NCBI GenBank assembly: GCA_958446785.1
Contig: CAUCXP010000084.1
Coordinates: 1-6,757, forward strand
Direction of reading: 5' to 3'
Length of the DNA: 6,757 bases
Origin: an uncultured Collinsella sp.
Lineage (GTDB): Bacteria; Actinomycetota; Coriobacteriia; Coriobacteriales; Coriobacteriaceae
In this document: positions 6,560-6,757 of the stretch, piece after piece
Layout: the number at the start of each line of letters is the position of its first letter
How positions within the stretch are numbered: position 1 is the first letter of the stretch
Position numbers and translations under genes: made by a program
Notes under the pieces: model-generated
Told to the model about the DNA's origin: nothing
The model's input: only the letters and a program-made list of their open reading frames with translations
Database searches by the model: none

Positions 6560-6757
6560 CTATTTGTTTTCGCAGGCTTGCGTGGACTGCGCGGGTTTGT
6601 CGCCCGTCACACCCAGCCCGTAGCGAAAGCTAATAGCATCGACGGGGCACGCGCCCACGCATTTGCCGCAACGAATGCACTCGGCATGGTCGGGCGTACG
6701 CGTAACGTCCACGTCCATCTGGCACACCTTGGCGCACTTGCCGCACGAGACGCATTT
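6560..6757 (-). CDS. C-terminal double [4Fe-4S] ferredoxin domain of an electron-transfer protein (partial)
   Basis: The window edge cuts this gene; the last 65 residues are visible. Two ferredoxin motifs are intact: CVSCGKCAKVC and CIRCGKCVGACP, each with the Cys-x2-Cys-x2-Cys-x3-Cys pattern. The eight cysteines would bind two [4Fe-4S] clusters. A short hydrophilic tail follows with one more Cys (QACENK) before TAG at 6562-6560. The sequence between the motifs (QMDVDVTRTPDHAE) and the neighbouring TlpA gene resemble the membrane 4Fe-4S proteins of the NapH/CcoG-like kind that often sit next to TlpA or CcdA genes. This is inference, because any membrane helices would lie beyond the edge. A soluble ferredoxin-like protein is the alternative. 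It probably donates electrons to the adjacent lipoprotein system. Confidence 0.85.
   Translation of the reverse strand, partial: KCVSCGKCAKVCQMDVDVTRTPDHAECIRCGKCVGACPVDAISFRYGLGVTGDKPAQSTQACENK

Overview
The window is a moderately GC-rich bacterial stretch. Codon use, the dense gene packing, the fused ABC/FtsX-type exporter with a very large outer domain and the redox lipoprotein cluster all fit a Gram-positive anaerobe. A member of Coriobacteriia such as Collinsella or a relative is my best guess. This is an inference from style and remembered gene sets, not from a marker gene.

Layout. Only the last 30 codons of a plus-strand gene are present at the left edge (2-94), followed by a good intrinsic terminator (95-131). 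Everything else is on the minus strand. Reading in the direction of transcription (right to left) there are: the 3' end of a double [4Fe-4S] ferredoxin-type protein (6757-6560); a TlpA/ResA-type thioredoxin lipoprotein (6524-5562) with its own intrinsic terminator (5536-5509); a 50-codon remnant of a single-domain rhodanese that keeps the active-site loop but lacks its N-terminal half (5490-5338); a CoA-disulfide reductase/persulfide reductase-like flavoprotein with a C-terminal rhodanese domain (5335-3644); and a 1084-residue fused ABC ATPase/MacB-type permease (3422-168).

Two copies of a 33-bp palindromic repeat (29/33 identical, same orientation) sit at the 3' ends of the last two minus-strand genes. 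One overlaps the stop codon of the ABC gene and the other lies 10 nt after the flavoprotein stop. They look like a dispersed REP-type intergenic element.

Functionally, the ferredoxin protein and TlpA lipoprotein are 35 nt apart and probably form an electron-relay pair that delivers reducing power to thiols outside the membrane. The rhodanese remnant and the flavoprotein point to cytoplasmic persulfide, CoA-disulfide or sulfane-sulfur chemistry. The ABC protein is probably a separate unit acting at the cell envelope. There is no tRNA, rRNA, CRISPR array, IS element or phage gene in the window. I found no clear wholly new system. The best leads are the decayed rhodanese, the paired palindromes and the unusual extracellular domain of the exporter.
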